This document shows, piece after piece, positions 20,074-28,576 of a DNA stretch of 64,000 bases. The translations under genes were made by a program, and so were the position numbers. How positions within the stretch are numbered: position 1 is the first letter of the stretch; each line of letters begins with the position of its first letter. This DNA comes from Comamonas sp. KCTC 72670 (lineage in GTDB: Bacteria > Myxococcota > Myxococcia > Myxococcales > Myxococcaceae): the NCBI GenBank assembly GCA_014656495.1, contig BNCN01000002.1, forward strand, positions 887,102 to 951,101, in the 5' to 3' direction. The notes under the pieces are model-generated. The model had not been told where the DNA came from and did no database searches. It saw only the letters and a program-made list of their open reading frames with translations.

Positions 20074-20091
20074 GTCCGTGCTCCGGTGGTT

Positions 20092-21312
20092 CTAGTCCGG
20101 GAGATTCGAGCTGGGGAGTAACAAGGCTGTCGTGAAAGCGCTGACTGGCGGGGCCGCCCATCGCCTCGCCCGGCCACGCCCCAGCACGTGGACCTGTCCC
20201 GCCTCTTCCAGTGAGGACAACGCGCGCTGCACCGTGCGTTGGCTCGCACCGAGCGCGAGCGCGAGGGAGGACGTGGACCAGTGTTCTCCATCGGAGAGGA
20301 GCGCCAGGAGCGCTCCGTTCGTACCCTCGATGGGCGGTAGCAGGACCCGGACTTCCGCTTGTCGCCGGTGCACCAAGGTGAAGCCACGTGGGGTGGCCTG
20401 GATTTCCGCCAGGTCGCGCAAGTGCGTGCGCAGCCGGCCCAGCTCGACGCGCAGCCGCACGCGATGGGAGGCGTTCATTCGCCGAACTCCAAACGCGCAC
20501 CCGACGAGCTCGTCGCGCGGGACATCTTCCGGCCAGGCCTCGGCCAGTCGCCGCAGAAGGGCGAACAGTACGGGCCGCGAGGCCAGCGGCACCACGTGCG
20601 CTCCGGCGCGGACCGTGCGCCGGCAGCCATCGATGACGAGGTCCATCGAGGCGCGCAGGGACTCGACCTCGTCCATCAGGATGGGCCGTGGATTCCCCCT
20701 CGCGACGACCTTCGCGGCGGGGAGGCTCAGGAGCCGGGCGGCCTGCTCGACCTCGGCGCGCAGGGCAGGGAGTCGCGCCCGCTCGGCGGCGGTACGCGCG
20801 TGGCCGAGCGCCTCGCGCGCCACGCGGGGTGTGCCCTGCCGTAACGCCAGTTCAAAGGACAGCAGATGGGCGAGCGCCACATGCATCGGCGGGGCGTCAC
20901 GCAGGTCGAGTCCCGCCAATCCCCGCCTGGCTTCGTCAAGACGCCCCAGCAGGAGCGCGAGCCGAACCCTCAGCAGCGTCACATATCGCGCGTTCCCGGC
21001 GTCATCGTGGCGTTGGAACGTCTGCAACGCCTCTCTCAAGGTGTCGTTCACGCCCTCGAAGTCGCGAGTCGCGAGCGCCACCTCCGCTTCGGCGACGTTG
21101 CAGCGAGCCCTCGGGAGGGGGGCCTCGGAGCCATATGCCCGCGCGGCGCGTCGTAGCAGGTGCGTGGCCGTGGCGAACTCGCCCAGTTGCGCCATGGCAA
21201 TGCCCCTCAGGGCCAACGCGGGCGGGTCCTCGCGGAGCGCCACGCGTTGAAGCGCACCGAGCGGGTCTCCCTCACGAAGTGCCTGGGCCGCCACGCGGAG
21301 ACGCGCATCCAT
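20092..21312 (-). CDS. transcriptional regulator with TPR-like and winged-helix parts
   Basis: A 406-residue protein. The ATG at 21310-21312 is chosen because GGAGG lies 9 bp upstream; an in-frame ATG 9 bp earlier abuts that site. The N-terminal 210 residues are Ala/Leu/Arg-rich TPR-like helices. A middle segment (about 225-320) resembles an OmpR/BTAD-type winged helix (FGVRRMNASHRVRLRVELGR). The C-terminus (about 345-395) is a second winged helix, STSSLALALGASQRTVQRAL. It leads an operon with the propeller gene and faces the DUF899 gene across 113 bp, so that gene is a plausible target. Confidence 0.72.
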   Translation of the reverse strand: MDARLRVAAQALREGDPLGALQRVALREDPPALALRGIAMAQLGEFATATHLLRRAARAYGSEAPLPRARCNVAEAEVALATRDFEGVNDTLREALQTFQRHDDAGNARYVTLLRVRLALLLGRLDEARRGLAGLDLRDAPPMHVALAHLLSFELALRQGTPRVAREALGHARTAAERARLPALRAEVEQAARLLSLPAAKVVARGNPRPILMDEVESLRASMDLVIDGCRRTVRAGAHVVPLASRPVLFALLRRLAEAWPEDVPRDELVGCAFGVRRMNASHRVRLRVELGRLRTHLRDLAEIQATPRGFTLVHRRQAEVRVLLPPIEGTNGALLALLSDGEHWSTSSLALALGASQRTVQRALSSLEEAGQVHVLGRGRARRWAAPPVSAFTTALLLPSSNLPD

Positions 21313-21425
21313 GTCGCGCATCCTCCGGCACTCCGCCGAGGTTGGGAAGCCCGTCGCCTTTGTTACTCCCACCCCTGGCGCCTGGCGAATTACCTCTGAT
21401 GTTCATCCCATCCAGGAGGCCCCAA

Positions 21426-22133
21426 GTGACCCAGGTGACGACGGAGTCGAGGAGCGAGTGGCTGGCCGCTCGTCAGGCGCTGCTGATGAAGGAGAAGGCC
21501 CTGACTCGAATGCATGACGAGTTGAGCGCCGCCCGCCGTGGGCTGCCCTGGCTGCGCGTGGCGGAGCCCTACGTGTTCGACGGACCCGACGGGCAGGCGA
21601 CCCTGTCCGAGCTCTTCGCGGGACGCAGCCAGTTGGTCGTCTATCACTTCATGTTCGCGCCAGAGTGGGAGGCCGGTTGCAAGAGCTGCTCGTTCTGGGC
21701 GGACTCCTTCAACGGCGTCGTGGAGCACCTGGCCCAGCGGGACGTGAGCTTCGTCGTCATCTCCCGCGCGGCGCTGCCCAGACTGCGAGCGTTCCAGCAG
21801 CGGATGGGCTGGGGCTTCAAGTGGCTGTCGTCGCAGGGAAACAGTTTCAACTTCGACTTCCACGTGTCCTTCGGCGCGGACGCACTGGCGCGCGGCGATG
21901 CCACTTACAACTATACCCCGCTGACGCACCCGGCCTCGGACATGCCGGGCATCAGCGTCTTCGCGAAGGACGCGGAGGGCGAGGTCTTCCACACCTATGG
22001 AACCTACGGGCGAGGTATCGAGAGCATCAACGCGTGCTACCAGCTCCTGGACCTGGTTCCGAAAGGCCGTGGCGAGGACGGGCTCCCCATGCCGATGAGC
22101 TGGGTGCGGCTGCGGGACGAATATGACCGCTGA
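21426..22133 (+). CDS. DUF899 thioredoxin-like family protein
   Basis: A 235-residue protein of DUF899, a thioredoxin-fold family. Visible marks are the N-terminal RQALLMKEKALTR, LVVYHFMFAPEWEAGCKSCS (a CxxC in the thioredoxin-like position), WADSFNG, and DMPGISVFAKDAEGEVFHTY with a late YQLLDLVPKG. The GTG at 21426 is preferred because AGGAGG lies 7 bp upstream; an ATG at 21399 lacks this. Relatives are annotated as putative disulfide or dithiol-disulfide proteins, without proven activity. Its last bases overlap the start of the next gene. Confidence 0.87.
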   Translation: MTQVTTESRSEWLAARQALLMKEKALTRMHDELSAARRGLPWLRVAEPYVFDGPDGQATLSELFAGRSQLVVYHFMFAPEWEAGCKSCSFWADSFNGVVEHLAQRDVSFVVISRAALPRLRAFQQRMGWGFKWLSSQGNSFNFDFHVSFGADALARGDATYNYTPLTHPASDMPGISVFAKDAEGEVFHTYGTYGRGIESINACYQLLDLVPKGRGEDGLPMPMSWVRLRDEYDR

Positions 22134-22407
22134 CCTGGGAGGGCGCGGTCACCGTGCGCGCGTGCCCGGCGTGTCCCTGGTCCTGGGCCTGCTGGCCGCG
22201 TTGCTTCCGAAGTGCCCCATGTGCTTCGCCGCGTATCTGCCGCTGCTCGGAGTGTCGGCCGGCGTCGCGGGCGCCGCCGGTGGGCTGCTGCGCCCGGCGG
22301 GCATCGCCGTGGCCATCTGCTCGCTGGCGGTCATCGTCCTTCGTCGCCGTGCCTGGCACACCCGCGGCCCGAAGCGGCCCCGTTCCTCTTCACCCGAGGC
22401 TGCCTAA
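22123..22407 (+). CDS. small membrane protein with CPMC motif
   Basis: A 94-residue protein with two hydrophobic segments. The first ends in LPKCPMCFAAYLPLLG, with a CPMC motif at residues 31-34, and the second covers about 47-73. The tail is basic. It resembles small MerC-like or thiol-containing membrane proteins, but I cannot place it in a family. Its ATG lies inside the end of the DUF899 gene, overlapping by 11 bp, so the two are coupled. A CxxC membrane protein beside a CxxC thioredoxin-fold protein suggests thiol exchange or metal handling. Confidence 0.7.
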   Translation: MTADLGGRGHRARVPGVSLVLGLLAALLPKCPMCFAAYLPLLGVSAGVAGAAGGLLRPAGIAVAICSLAVIVLRRRAWHTRGPKRPRSSSPEAA

Positions 22408-22466
22408 CCGCCGCGGAGGCTCGAGCCGGCGCCACAGGCACGCCGCTCGAACCTCGAGAGGCGCGC

Positions 22467-22755
22467 TCAGCCCTCGGCCTCGGTCATCTGCGCGAAGTTC
22501 CACGGGGGCGACCTTGTTGATGAGGCCGATTTCGTAGGCTTCCTTCGCCGTACACGCACGGTCGATCATCAGGAACTCGCGCGCCCGGCTCAAGCCAGTC
22601 CGGTGTGCCACAGCAGCGCGCCGCCGTCGCCCGGAGGAACGCCGACGCCGGAGAGGTGCGGATCGCTGAAGGTGGCGTCCTCGCTCGCGTAGACGAAGTC
22701 ACAGGCCAGCGCAATGGACGCGCCCATGCTGTGCGCACCTGGCGCGTACACCTTG
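22467..22755 (-). pseudogene. enoyl-CoA hydratase/isomerase relic, frameshifted and 5'-truncated
   Basis: On the minus strand, three frames in turn give pieces of one crotonase. They are SMGASIALACDFVYASEDA and FSDPHLSGVGVPPGDGGALL, then (frame change near 22590) SRAREFLMIDRACTAKEAYE and IGLINKVAPVE, then (another change near 22500) a short tail MTEAEG and stop. The N-terminal third is absent, because homology ends abruptly near 22755, where an AraC fragment begins on the other strand. This is a dead gene. Confidence 0.75.
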
Positions 22756-23173
22756 GGGCGCCCGGGCGGCCGGCGAGCGCAGCGCGCTCCACCTGCTGCG
22801 CAACTACGTCGGCGTCGAGCGTACCGGCAATGGCCGTACCTTCATCTCACAGGAGCGGCAGGCGCTTCTGGCCTACGTCAAGGCGCGCCTCGACCGGTCC
22901 GTGCGCGTCGAGCGCCTCGCGGCGCTGGTGCGCCTGGGCGAGCACCACTTCTCTCGCACCTTCCGGGCAACCTTCGGCTTGGCTCCACACGCCTGGCTGC
23001 GTGAGCGGCGACTGGAACGCGCCCGCGAACTCCTGATGGCCACCGACGGCTCCATCTTGAGCATCGCGATGGCCACTGGCTTCGCGGACCAGAACCACCT
23101 CACGCGCTGCTTTGGCGCGCGTTATGGCACCACCCCAGCGGCGTTGCGTGGCGGCCGGCCGCGGCTGGCCTGA
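22756..23173 (+). pseudogene. 5'-truncated AraC-family regulator
   Basis: The frame carries a GERSALHLLRN.V segment, then both helix-turn-helices: VERLAALVRLGEHHFSRTFR, GLAPHAWLRERRLERARELL and ILSIAMATGFADQNHLTRCF with GTTPAALR. That is an intact C-terminal DNA-binding domain of about 100 residues. No sensor domain or good start precedes it, and homology stops at the hydratase relic. A GTG at 22901 could start a short protein, but it would cut the first helix-turn-helix. Probably non-functional. Confidence 0.6.
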
Positions 23174-23698
23174 CGGCACACGCCTGAAGCCGGTGGGGTT
23201 GCTTACATTGAAATTCCACGGCGCCGCCGTCCATCAATTGCCAGCCGGGCGATGCGTTCCGTACCCCGCTGGCGCAAGAGCGGATCACCCTGAATGGGCC
23301 TGTGAAGCTGTCAGGTTCACAGGGCAAGGGGAGTCCCCTTGGTGACTCGATGCGCGCGAGCCCGCCCAACTGAGTGCCGGTATCAGCCTTGCCTCCGGCA
23401 CACTTCGCGCTCGCGCAAAGGGAGCGCTGGCAAGAGCATCGGGGCCTCACGTTCACGCTCGTCACCCAGCGTGTGGACGCGCTGCACGAGCAGGCCGGGA
23501 GCCGCGCGCTCATCAATGTTCATGCTCTCCGTCGGAGTAACGGACCTCGTGAGTTGCATCTCGTTCCTGCGTGAGGCGAAGGTTCTGGGCATCAACCCCT
23601 TTGGGCACCACTCGGGCGCCCGGTATCGAAGTCATCCCCGCACGCGCCGAGGCGGTGGTGCCCCGGTGGATACAGGCCCTGACGGAATTACCCTGACC
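23174..23698. other. region without an intact gene
   Basis: No complete gene is visible. Short codon-biased stretches appear in different frames, including a plus-strand tail reading GIEVIPARAEAVVPRWIQAL and stopping 7 bases before the phosphatase start. They may be relics belonging to the same decayed zone as the two pseudogenes on the left. Confidence 0.35.
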
Positions 23699-24280
23699 AT
23701 GAGTCCCATTGACCGGACGCTCCTGATTCTAGACTTGGACGAGACGCTTCTCCACGCGAGCGACCGACCCCTGGCTCGCCCCGCGGACTTCCGCCTCTCC
23801 GGCTATCACGCCTATAAACGACCTCATCTGGAGCCGTTCCTCACGGAGTGCGCCACCCGGTTCCAACTGGCCATCTGGTCGGCGGGCCATGACAGCTACG
23901 TCGCGGAGGCTGTGACGCACATCCTTCCGCCGGGTATCGACCTGGCGTTCGTTTGGGGGCGCAGCCGCTGCACCTTCTCCGTGGACTCACGAAAGGTGCA
24001 GGAGGATGGGTTCTTGGATCCTGCCTCCCACTACAACTTCGCCAAGAAGCTGAGGAAGGTGCGGCGCTTGGGCTTCCATCTGGAGCGGGTGCTCATCGTC
24101 GACGACACTCCCGCCAAGTGCATCCACAACTATGGCAACGCCATCTACGTGAAGGAGTACATGGGGGAAGAGGATGACGCTGAGCTGCCACGCCTCTCTG
24201 CCTACCTGGCGACGCTCGCGGAGGTCCCCAACGTGAGGACTGTGGAGAAGCGTGGCTGGCGGAGCGCGCTTCGGCCGTAG
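23699..24280 (+). CDS. FCP1/SCP-like HAD phosphatase (NIF family)
   Basis: A 193-residue protein with the FCP1-type HAD motif DLDETLL (D12-x-D14-x-T16), then HAYKRPHLEPFL, IWSAG, and a late VLIVDDTPAKCIHNYGNAI with the acidic HAD motif near residue 137. This matches the NLI-interacting-factor/FCP1 homology family, which dephosphorylates RNA polymerase II tails in eukaryotes. Myxobacterial members have unknown targets. It has no signal peptide. The upstream zone is decayed, and the ATG at 23699 starts just before the motif, as in single-domain members. Confidence 0.82.
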   Translation: MSPIDRTLLILDLDETLLHASDRPLARPADFRLSGYHAYKRPHLEPFLTECATRFQLAIWSAGHDSYVAEAVTHILPPGIDLAFVWGRSRCTFSVDSRKVQEDGFLDPASHYNFAKKLRKVRRLGFHLERVLIVDDTPAKCIHNYGNAIYVKEYMGEEDDAELPRLSAYLATLAEVPNVRTVEKRGWRSALRP

Positions 24281-24326
24281 CTCCGGTGCAGAAGCCCGCG
24301 TCGTGCCGGCCTGCTCAACCCGTCGC

Positions 24327-25793
24327 CTAGGTCGCGGGGCGGTAGCGCACCACCGTCAGGGAGCCGAGAATGACGCGGAAGGCGGTAATGGATGCGATGC
24401 GCTCCTTGCCGCCCACCTTCGCCCATTCGAGCACGTGGACGTTCAAGATTCCGCCACGGTCCTCAGCCACGAGCACCGCGCTCGCCTTCTTTCCTGTGTA
24501 GCGAATCAGTGACTGGCGGAAGGTGCGGCGGACTTCGCGATTGCCGGACTCGCGCGCCAGTCCTCGCAGCAGGGCCGAGGGCTCTGTCGCGGAGCCTTGG
24601 ACAAACTCGCCGCCCTGGAGCTGAAGTTCGAGCTCCTGGATGGCCTTGTTCGCCGCGCCAACGCTGGGGGCGTTCTCGCACTCGCTTTCACAGCCGTACG
24701 CCTCGCCCTCACTACGCTCAGCACACGCCTCGATGCAGGCCTTGTTGGCGTGAGCTTCATTCTCACGCGCCAGCTCCAGCGACTCACGCAGCCGCTCTTG
24801 GGCGCTGCCGTCCTCGCTGAAACTGGCATCGTCCAGGTGGAGCAGTCCGGCGGCCTCGACGAGGCCCTCATCGTTCACGATGGAGAGCGCGGTCCTCGCC
24901 GAGGCCCGCTGGGCGCCGTCATCGGTGGTAGACACCCGAGTCCATGACGTCTGGGCCGCTGACGCGCTCGACTCGAGGTCCACCTCCTGGAACAAGGCCG
25001 CCGCCTCCCGCGCCACTGCGAGCGCCGCGCGGTGGGCGTCCGCATCCGGGAACCTGGCGAGCATCTGCACTGGCGTCTCCCGGGCCCACGCGCGCGTCTG
25101 CGACCACAGGGTCTCCGCCTCGAATCGTGGCGCCCAGGCCACGTTCGCCTGGGTGTCGTTGCGCATGGCGGCCTGTTTACGTTCAAGCGCGAAGGCGCGG
25201 ACCTTCTCGTATGCGGCGGCCTCCGCTTCTGGCCGGTACGGGTCTTCTCCCTCCACGTAGACGCGCAGGTCACTCAGGCACGTGTCCTCGTACTTGGAGC
25301 CGGGGTACGTCGTGACGAGCGTGAGCCGCACACCCTCGACCTTCGCCGGCACGGGCAGCCGCACCTCCTGCCAGCCCTGCACGTCCTTCAGCTCCACCTC
25401 CAACGGTGTGCCCGTCGTCTGGGCGCCCGTCTCGCCCTGCACCAGCGGCTCGAACCGGACCTTGCGCGGGCGTGCGTTGGCCCGGAACAGCTTCGCGGAC
25501 TTCTGGTAGCCATTGCGAAGGAAGAGGCGGTAGCGCTTCGCCTTCGTCAGCGCGGGGCCCCACCACTCCAGCGATTCGCCCTCCCCACGCCCCTTGATGC
25601 CCTCCACCCAGGCGGTGGCCGGGTCTTCATCCGCGATGTAGAGCGGCAGGTAGTTCTGCTCGTACGTGTTCCAACCGTTCTCAAGAAAGGAGGACGCTGT
25701 GACGCGGCGGGGGTGCAGCCGGTTTGCCGCTTCCGTGTCGGGCTCGAGAATCAGGGGTGGCGCGGCGGCGAGCAGCAGCGATAGCAGCATCAT
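24327..25793 (-). CDS. secreted protein with discoidin-like domain and twin CX3C motif
   Basis: A 488-residue product with a short signal peptide (MMLLSLLLAAAPP). Residues about 28-190 resemble an F5/8-type (discoidin-like) jelly roll: VTASSFLENG.NTY, IADEDPATAWVEG, YRLFLRNGYQKS and LSDLRVYVEGED. Such domains are annotated in myxobacteria as NADase-type glycan-binding. A helical stretch contains CIEAC, ten residues, then CESEC (twin CX3C, about residues 360-380). The C-terminal domain (VRRTFRQSLIRYTGKK onward) is unassigned. It is probably periplasmic or on the surface. It converges on the phosphatase gene. Confidence 0.72.
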   Translation of the reverse strand: MMLLSLLLAAAPPLILEPDTEAANRLHPRRVTASSFLENGWNTYEQNYLPLYIADEDPATAWVEGIKGRGEGESLEWWGPALTKAKRYRLFLRNGYQKSAKLFRANARPRKVRFEPLVQGETGAQTTGTPLEVELKDVQGWQEVRLPVPAKVEGVRLTLVTTYPGSKYEDTCLSDLRVYVEGEDPYRPEAEAAAYEKVRAFALERKQAAMRNDTQANVAWAPRFEAETLWSQTRAWARETPVQMLARFPDADAHRAALAVAREAAALFQEVDLESSASAAQTSWTRVSTTDDGAQRASARTALSIVNDEGLVEAAGLLHLDDASFSEDGSAQERLRESLELARENEAHANKACIEACAERSEGEAYGCESECENAPSVGAANKAIQELELQLQGGEFVQGSATEPSALLRGLARESGNREVRRTFRQSLIRYTGKKASAVLVAEDRGGILNVHVLEWAKVGGKERIASITAFRVILGSLTVVRYRPAT

Positions 25794-26281
25794 TGCGTGC
25801 GTCCCTTCGTGGAGGGCGCGAAGGATGGCAGCAGCGTGGCCCACGGCGCCAGCCTGGACGTGCTCGGCGCCGCGAACCGAAATCCCTTGGAACGGAGAGG
25901 CGCCAAGGACCCTCCGCCCTTTCCGCCGAAAAGCGCCAGTTTAGCGCATGGGGCGCGGCACGCGTACGCGTCTTCCGGGCCCCGCATCCTGTCCTCTCAG
26001 TGACTGCGGACGGTGCGGGACGTCTTGATGGAGTCCGCATCTTCGAAACAGGGGCAGGCGAAGTGGACAGCTCGGTACGGTCCTGGCGTCCGGTCCGGGC
26101 GATATTGAGGTGCGCGCTGAGGGAGAGGAGCACCAGGTATCATCGTGCCGTCGCCTTCCTGTCGTCCTCACGAGGACAATGGGAGGGCGTGAGCACCCCT
26201 CTTGAGGGAGGAGGCAGGCCGAGCGACACCGTTGCATGAAATCATCAGCATCCCGCCTGACCGGGATTCGGAGTTTGTCGC
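25794..26281. other. divergent intergenic region
   Basis: This 488-bp region separates the minus-strand secreted-protein gene from the methyltransferase gene and should hold both promoters. Small frames in it have no supporting features. An inverted repeat, ATCCCG-cctgac-CGGGAT, lies about 20 bp before the methyltransferase start and could be an operator. Confidence 0.35.
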
Positions 26282-26902
26282 ATGCACGAGTACGACTTGA
26301 TCGCGGACTGGTATGCCTCTCAACGCACGGGGGCCATGGGCGTTCCGGAAGTGAGCGCCCTCGCGGCCTCACTTCCGGCCGGCGCCTCGGTGCTGGACGT
26401 GGGCTGCGGCACGGGGCTGCCGTTGACGCGGGTGCTGCTGGAGCATGGCTGTCACGTGCTGGGCGTGGACAGCTCCCGCGAGCTGCTGGCGAAGTTCCAG
26501 GCGAACTTTCCTCACGTGCAGACGCTCTGCGCGCCCATCCAGGCGTGTGAGCTCGAGGCGCGGACGTTCGACGCCGCGATTGCATGGGGCGTCCTGTTCC
26601 ACCTTCGCCATGACGAGCAGGCGCGAGCAATCGCCCACATCGCGAGGGCATTGAAGCCTGGCGCCGTGTTCCTCTTCACCTCGGGCGACGCGCACGGCTC
26701 CGTCGACGGCGAGCCGATGAACGGCGTGCCGTTCCGCTATCACTCGTACAGCGTCGAGGGGTATCGCGACCTCTTGCGCGCGCACGGGCTTACGCTGGAG
26801 TCGACGCACACGGACCCAGGAGGGAACGTCTACTTCGTGTCGCGGAAGACGGGCGGCGGGGACGCGGACGCCTCGCTCAGCGAGGAGCCCGAGTGTGCGT
26901 GA
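26282..26902 (+). CDS. SAM-dependent class I methyltransferase
   Basis: A 206-residue enzyme with motif I VLDVGCGTG at residues 37-45, the acidic post-I LGVDSS, motif II-like FDAAIAWGVLFHL and LKPGAVFLF. This is a UbiE/Methyltransf_11-type fold of normal length, cytoplasmic, acting on an unknown small molecule. The stop lies 26 bp inside the convergent hydrolase gene. Confidence 0.88.
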   Translation: MHEYDLIADWYASQRTGAMGVPEVSALAASLPAGASVLDVGCGTGLPLTRVLLEHGCHVLGVDSSRELLAKFQANFPHVQTLCAPIQACELEARTFDAAIAWGVLFHLRHDEQARAIAHIARALKPGAVFLFTSGDAHGSVDGEPMNGVPFRYHSYSVEGYRDLLRAHGLTLESTHTDPGGNVYFVSRKTGGGDADASLSEEPECA

Positions 26903-27728
26903 TGATGGCCTCGGCGATGACAGGCCAGTCCGCCTCGTGCAACTCGTGTCCCGCGGCTTCGAGCGTCACCAGCTTCGCCTCCGGCACGGCCTGGCTCAGG
27001 GCGGTGCCGTGCACATAGGGGACGACGGGATCCAAGGCTCCGTGGATGACGAGCAGCGGAGCCTGAAGCGCGTGGGTGCGGTTGTACCAACGCTCTCCAC
27101 CTGTCAGGGACGCATGGTTCATCATGCTCTGGATGTCGAGCGAGCGTCGGAACTCGCCCGCCGCCACACGGCGGGCCAGGGCCACGTCATAGGGCCTGCG
27201 CTCGCTTGAGTTGAGCCGCCCCGCCTCCACCATGAAGTCGAGCACCGCCGCTTCGTTGCGCCAGTCCAGCGTGGCCATCGTCGCGAAGTGCGCGAGCAGG
27301 GCCGGAGAGAGTGGGGGCGGCTCGAAGCCCAGGTCCCCGAGGAACTGCGCCGCGATGAGCGTGAGCGAGCGCACCCGCTCCGGCGCCTTCAGCGCCACGA
27401 TTTGCGCCAGCATGCCACCCAGTGACATCCCCACCAGGTGGGCGCGCGGCAGGCCGTATCCGTCCAACACGGCGATGAGGTCGTCCGCCATGTCGTCCAC
27501 GGTGTAGCGAGGCGGCCCCGGGGGCTGCGTCGTCGAGCGCCCCGTGTCCCGGTGGTCATAGCGGATGACGAACCGCCCCGCGCCGACGAGCTGTTCGACC
27601 AGCGGGTCGGGCCACCACTTCATCGACGAGACGGCCCCCATGATGAGGAGCAGGGGCGGGTCGCTCGGCGAACCGAAGGACTCGGTGCACAGCTGGATGC
27701 CGCGGGTCTCAATCATTCGCTCGGTCAT
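26877..27728 (-). CDS. alpha/beta hydrolase
   Basis: A 283-residue alpha/beta hydrolase. Elements are LLIMGAVSSMKWW (oxyanion region), RYDHRDTGRS, the nucleophile elbow GMSLGG, the acid in VIHGALDPVVP and the histidine in AAGHELHE. It resembles the 3-oxoadipate enol-lactonase/esterase group. The ATG at 27726-27728 has AAGGAGC upstream. It lies 83 bp downstream of a TetR gene on the same strand, with a 20-bp palindrome between them, so TetR control is likely. Substrate unknown. Confidence 0.87.
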   Translation of the reverse strand: MTERMIETRGIQLCTESFGSPSDPPLLLIMGAVSSMKWWPDPLVEQLVGAGRFVIRYDHRDTGRSTTQPPGPPRYTVDDMADDLIAVLDGYGLPRAHLVGMSLGGMLAQIVALKAPERVRSLTLIAAQFLGDLGFEPPPLSPALLAHFATMATLDWRNEAAVLDFMVEAGRLNSSERRPYDVALARRVAAGEFRRSLDIQSMMNHASLTGGERWYNRTHALQAPLLVIHGALDPVVPYVHGTALSQAVPEAKLVTLEAAGHELHEADWPVIAEAIITHTRAPR

Positions 27729-27750
27729 TCGAAGCTCCTTGGTGCTATTG

Positions 27751-27770
27751 ATAACCGACGCGTTGGTTAT
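27751..27770. promoter_or_regulatory. palindromic operator, probably for the TetR regulator
   Basis: The 20-bp sequence ATAACCGACGCGTTGGTTAT is an almost perfect palindrome: arms ATAACC/GGTTAT around a centred ACGCGT core, with one mismatched pair. It lies 22 bp upstream of the hydrolase start and 41 bp downstream of the tetR stop. Position and symmetry fit a TetR dimer site. Confidence 0.7.
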
Positions 27771-27811
27771 AAACAAGTCCGGAGAAGGGGCTTTGGCGGC
27801 GGAGGCACGGC

Positions 27812-28399
27812 TCAGGGCTTTGGGAGCTCGAAGGCTTCCTGGGGGAACAGCAGGGCGAGCACCCTGCGCACGCGCTCCAGCACGTAGCGGGTGAGGGAGG
27901 GCTTCCGCTCCACCAGCCACTGCATCGTCGCGCCGGCGATGACGTCCTGGAGGACGGCGGCCACCTCTTCCCGAGAGGCCAGGTCGCGCGGCAGCCTCGC
28001 GGCGATGGCCTCGCGGACCATGAGGTTCCGCTCCAGGGCCATGCGTCTCAGGGAGACATCCCGCAGGTCTTCCCAGGCGAGGAGCAGGTAGCTCTCGAGG
28101 CCTTCGCCGGTGCCCATCCCCGCGACGATATCCGTGATGAAGCGCCAGACGCCTCGCGGGCCGACCTCCACGGGGAAGGTGGCGAGGTAGTCGCGCCGCT
28201 GCACGCCGGAGCGCTCCATCAGCCGGAGGTACAGGGTGTCCTTGTTCTTGAAGCGCTGGATGAGCGCGGCGCGGGACATCCCCAGCGCGACGGCCACGTC
28301 GTTCAAGGTGAAGCCCGCCGGTCCGTTCCGCAGCAGCACGCTCATGGCGGCGTCGAGGATGGCTTCGTCGCTATGCAGCTTGGGCCGGGGCACGGCCAC
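27812..28399 (-). CDS. TetR-family regulator
   Basis: A 195-residue regulator. The N-terminal helix-turn-helix is AILDAAMSVLLRNGPAGFTL then NDVAVALGMSRAALIQRFKN and KDTLYLRLME. The C-terminal helices form the ligand and dimer domain. The GTG at 28397-28399 is chosen because it places the helix-turn-helix at the usual distance; GTGs at 28411 and 28393 are alternatives. It precedes the hydrolase gene, with a palindrome between them, and is divergent from the PPOX-fold gene, so it could control either or both. Confidence 0.85.
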   Translation of the reverse strand: MAVPRPKLHSDEAILDAAMSVLLRNGPAGFTLNDVAVALGMSRAALIQRFKNKDTLYLRLMERSGVQRRDYLATFPVEVGPRGVWRFITDIVAGMGTGEGLESYLLLAWEDLRDVSLRRMALERNLMVREAIAARLPRDLASREEVAAVLQDVIAGATMQWLVERKPSLTRYVLERVRRVLALLFPQEAFELPKP

Positions 28400-28576
28400 C
28401 GTACCTATCACGTCTGGATGGGGAGGGACGTGGCCAGCACCGCGCTCACCGCGCCACCCTGGTGGCAGCCTCATTTCGTGTGGAGCCGCCTGTTCAATCC
28501 GTCGCGGCGCACCCATGATGCAGTGACCGGATGGGGGACGGCTCAGGGCTCCTGTCTCGGGAGGAGGATCGCACCG

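Noticed and set aside
22901..23173. Complete short AraC regulator starting at GTG 22901
   Set aside because: It would lack part of the first helix-turn-helix; upstream in-frame homology shows the gene is truncated.
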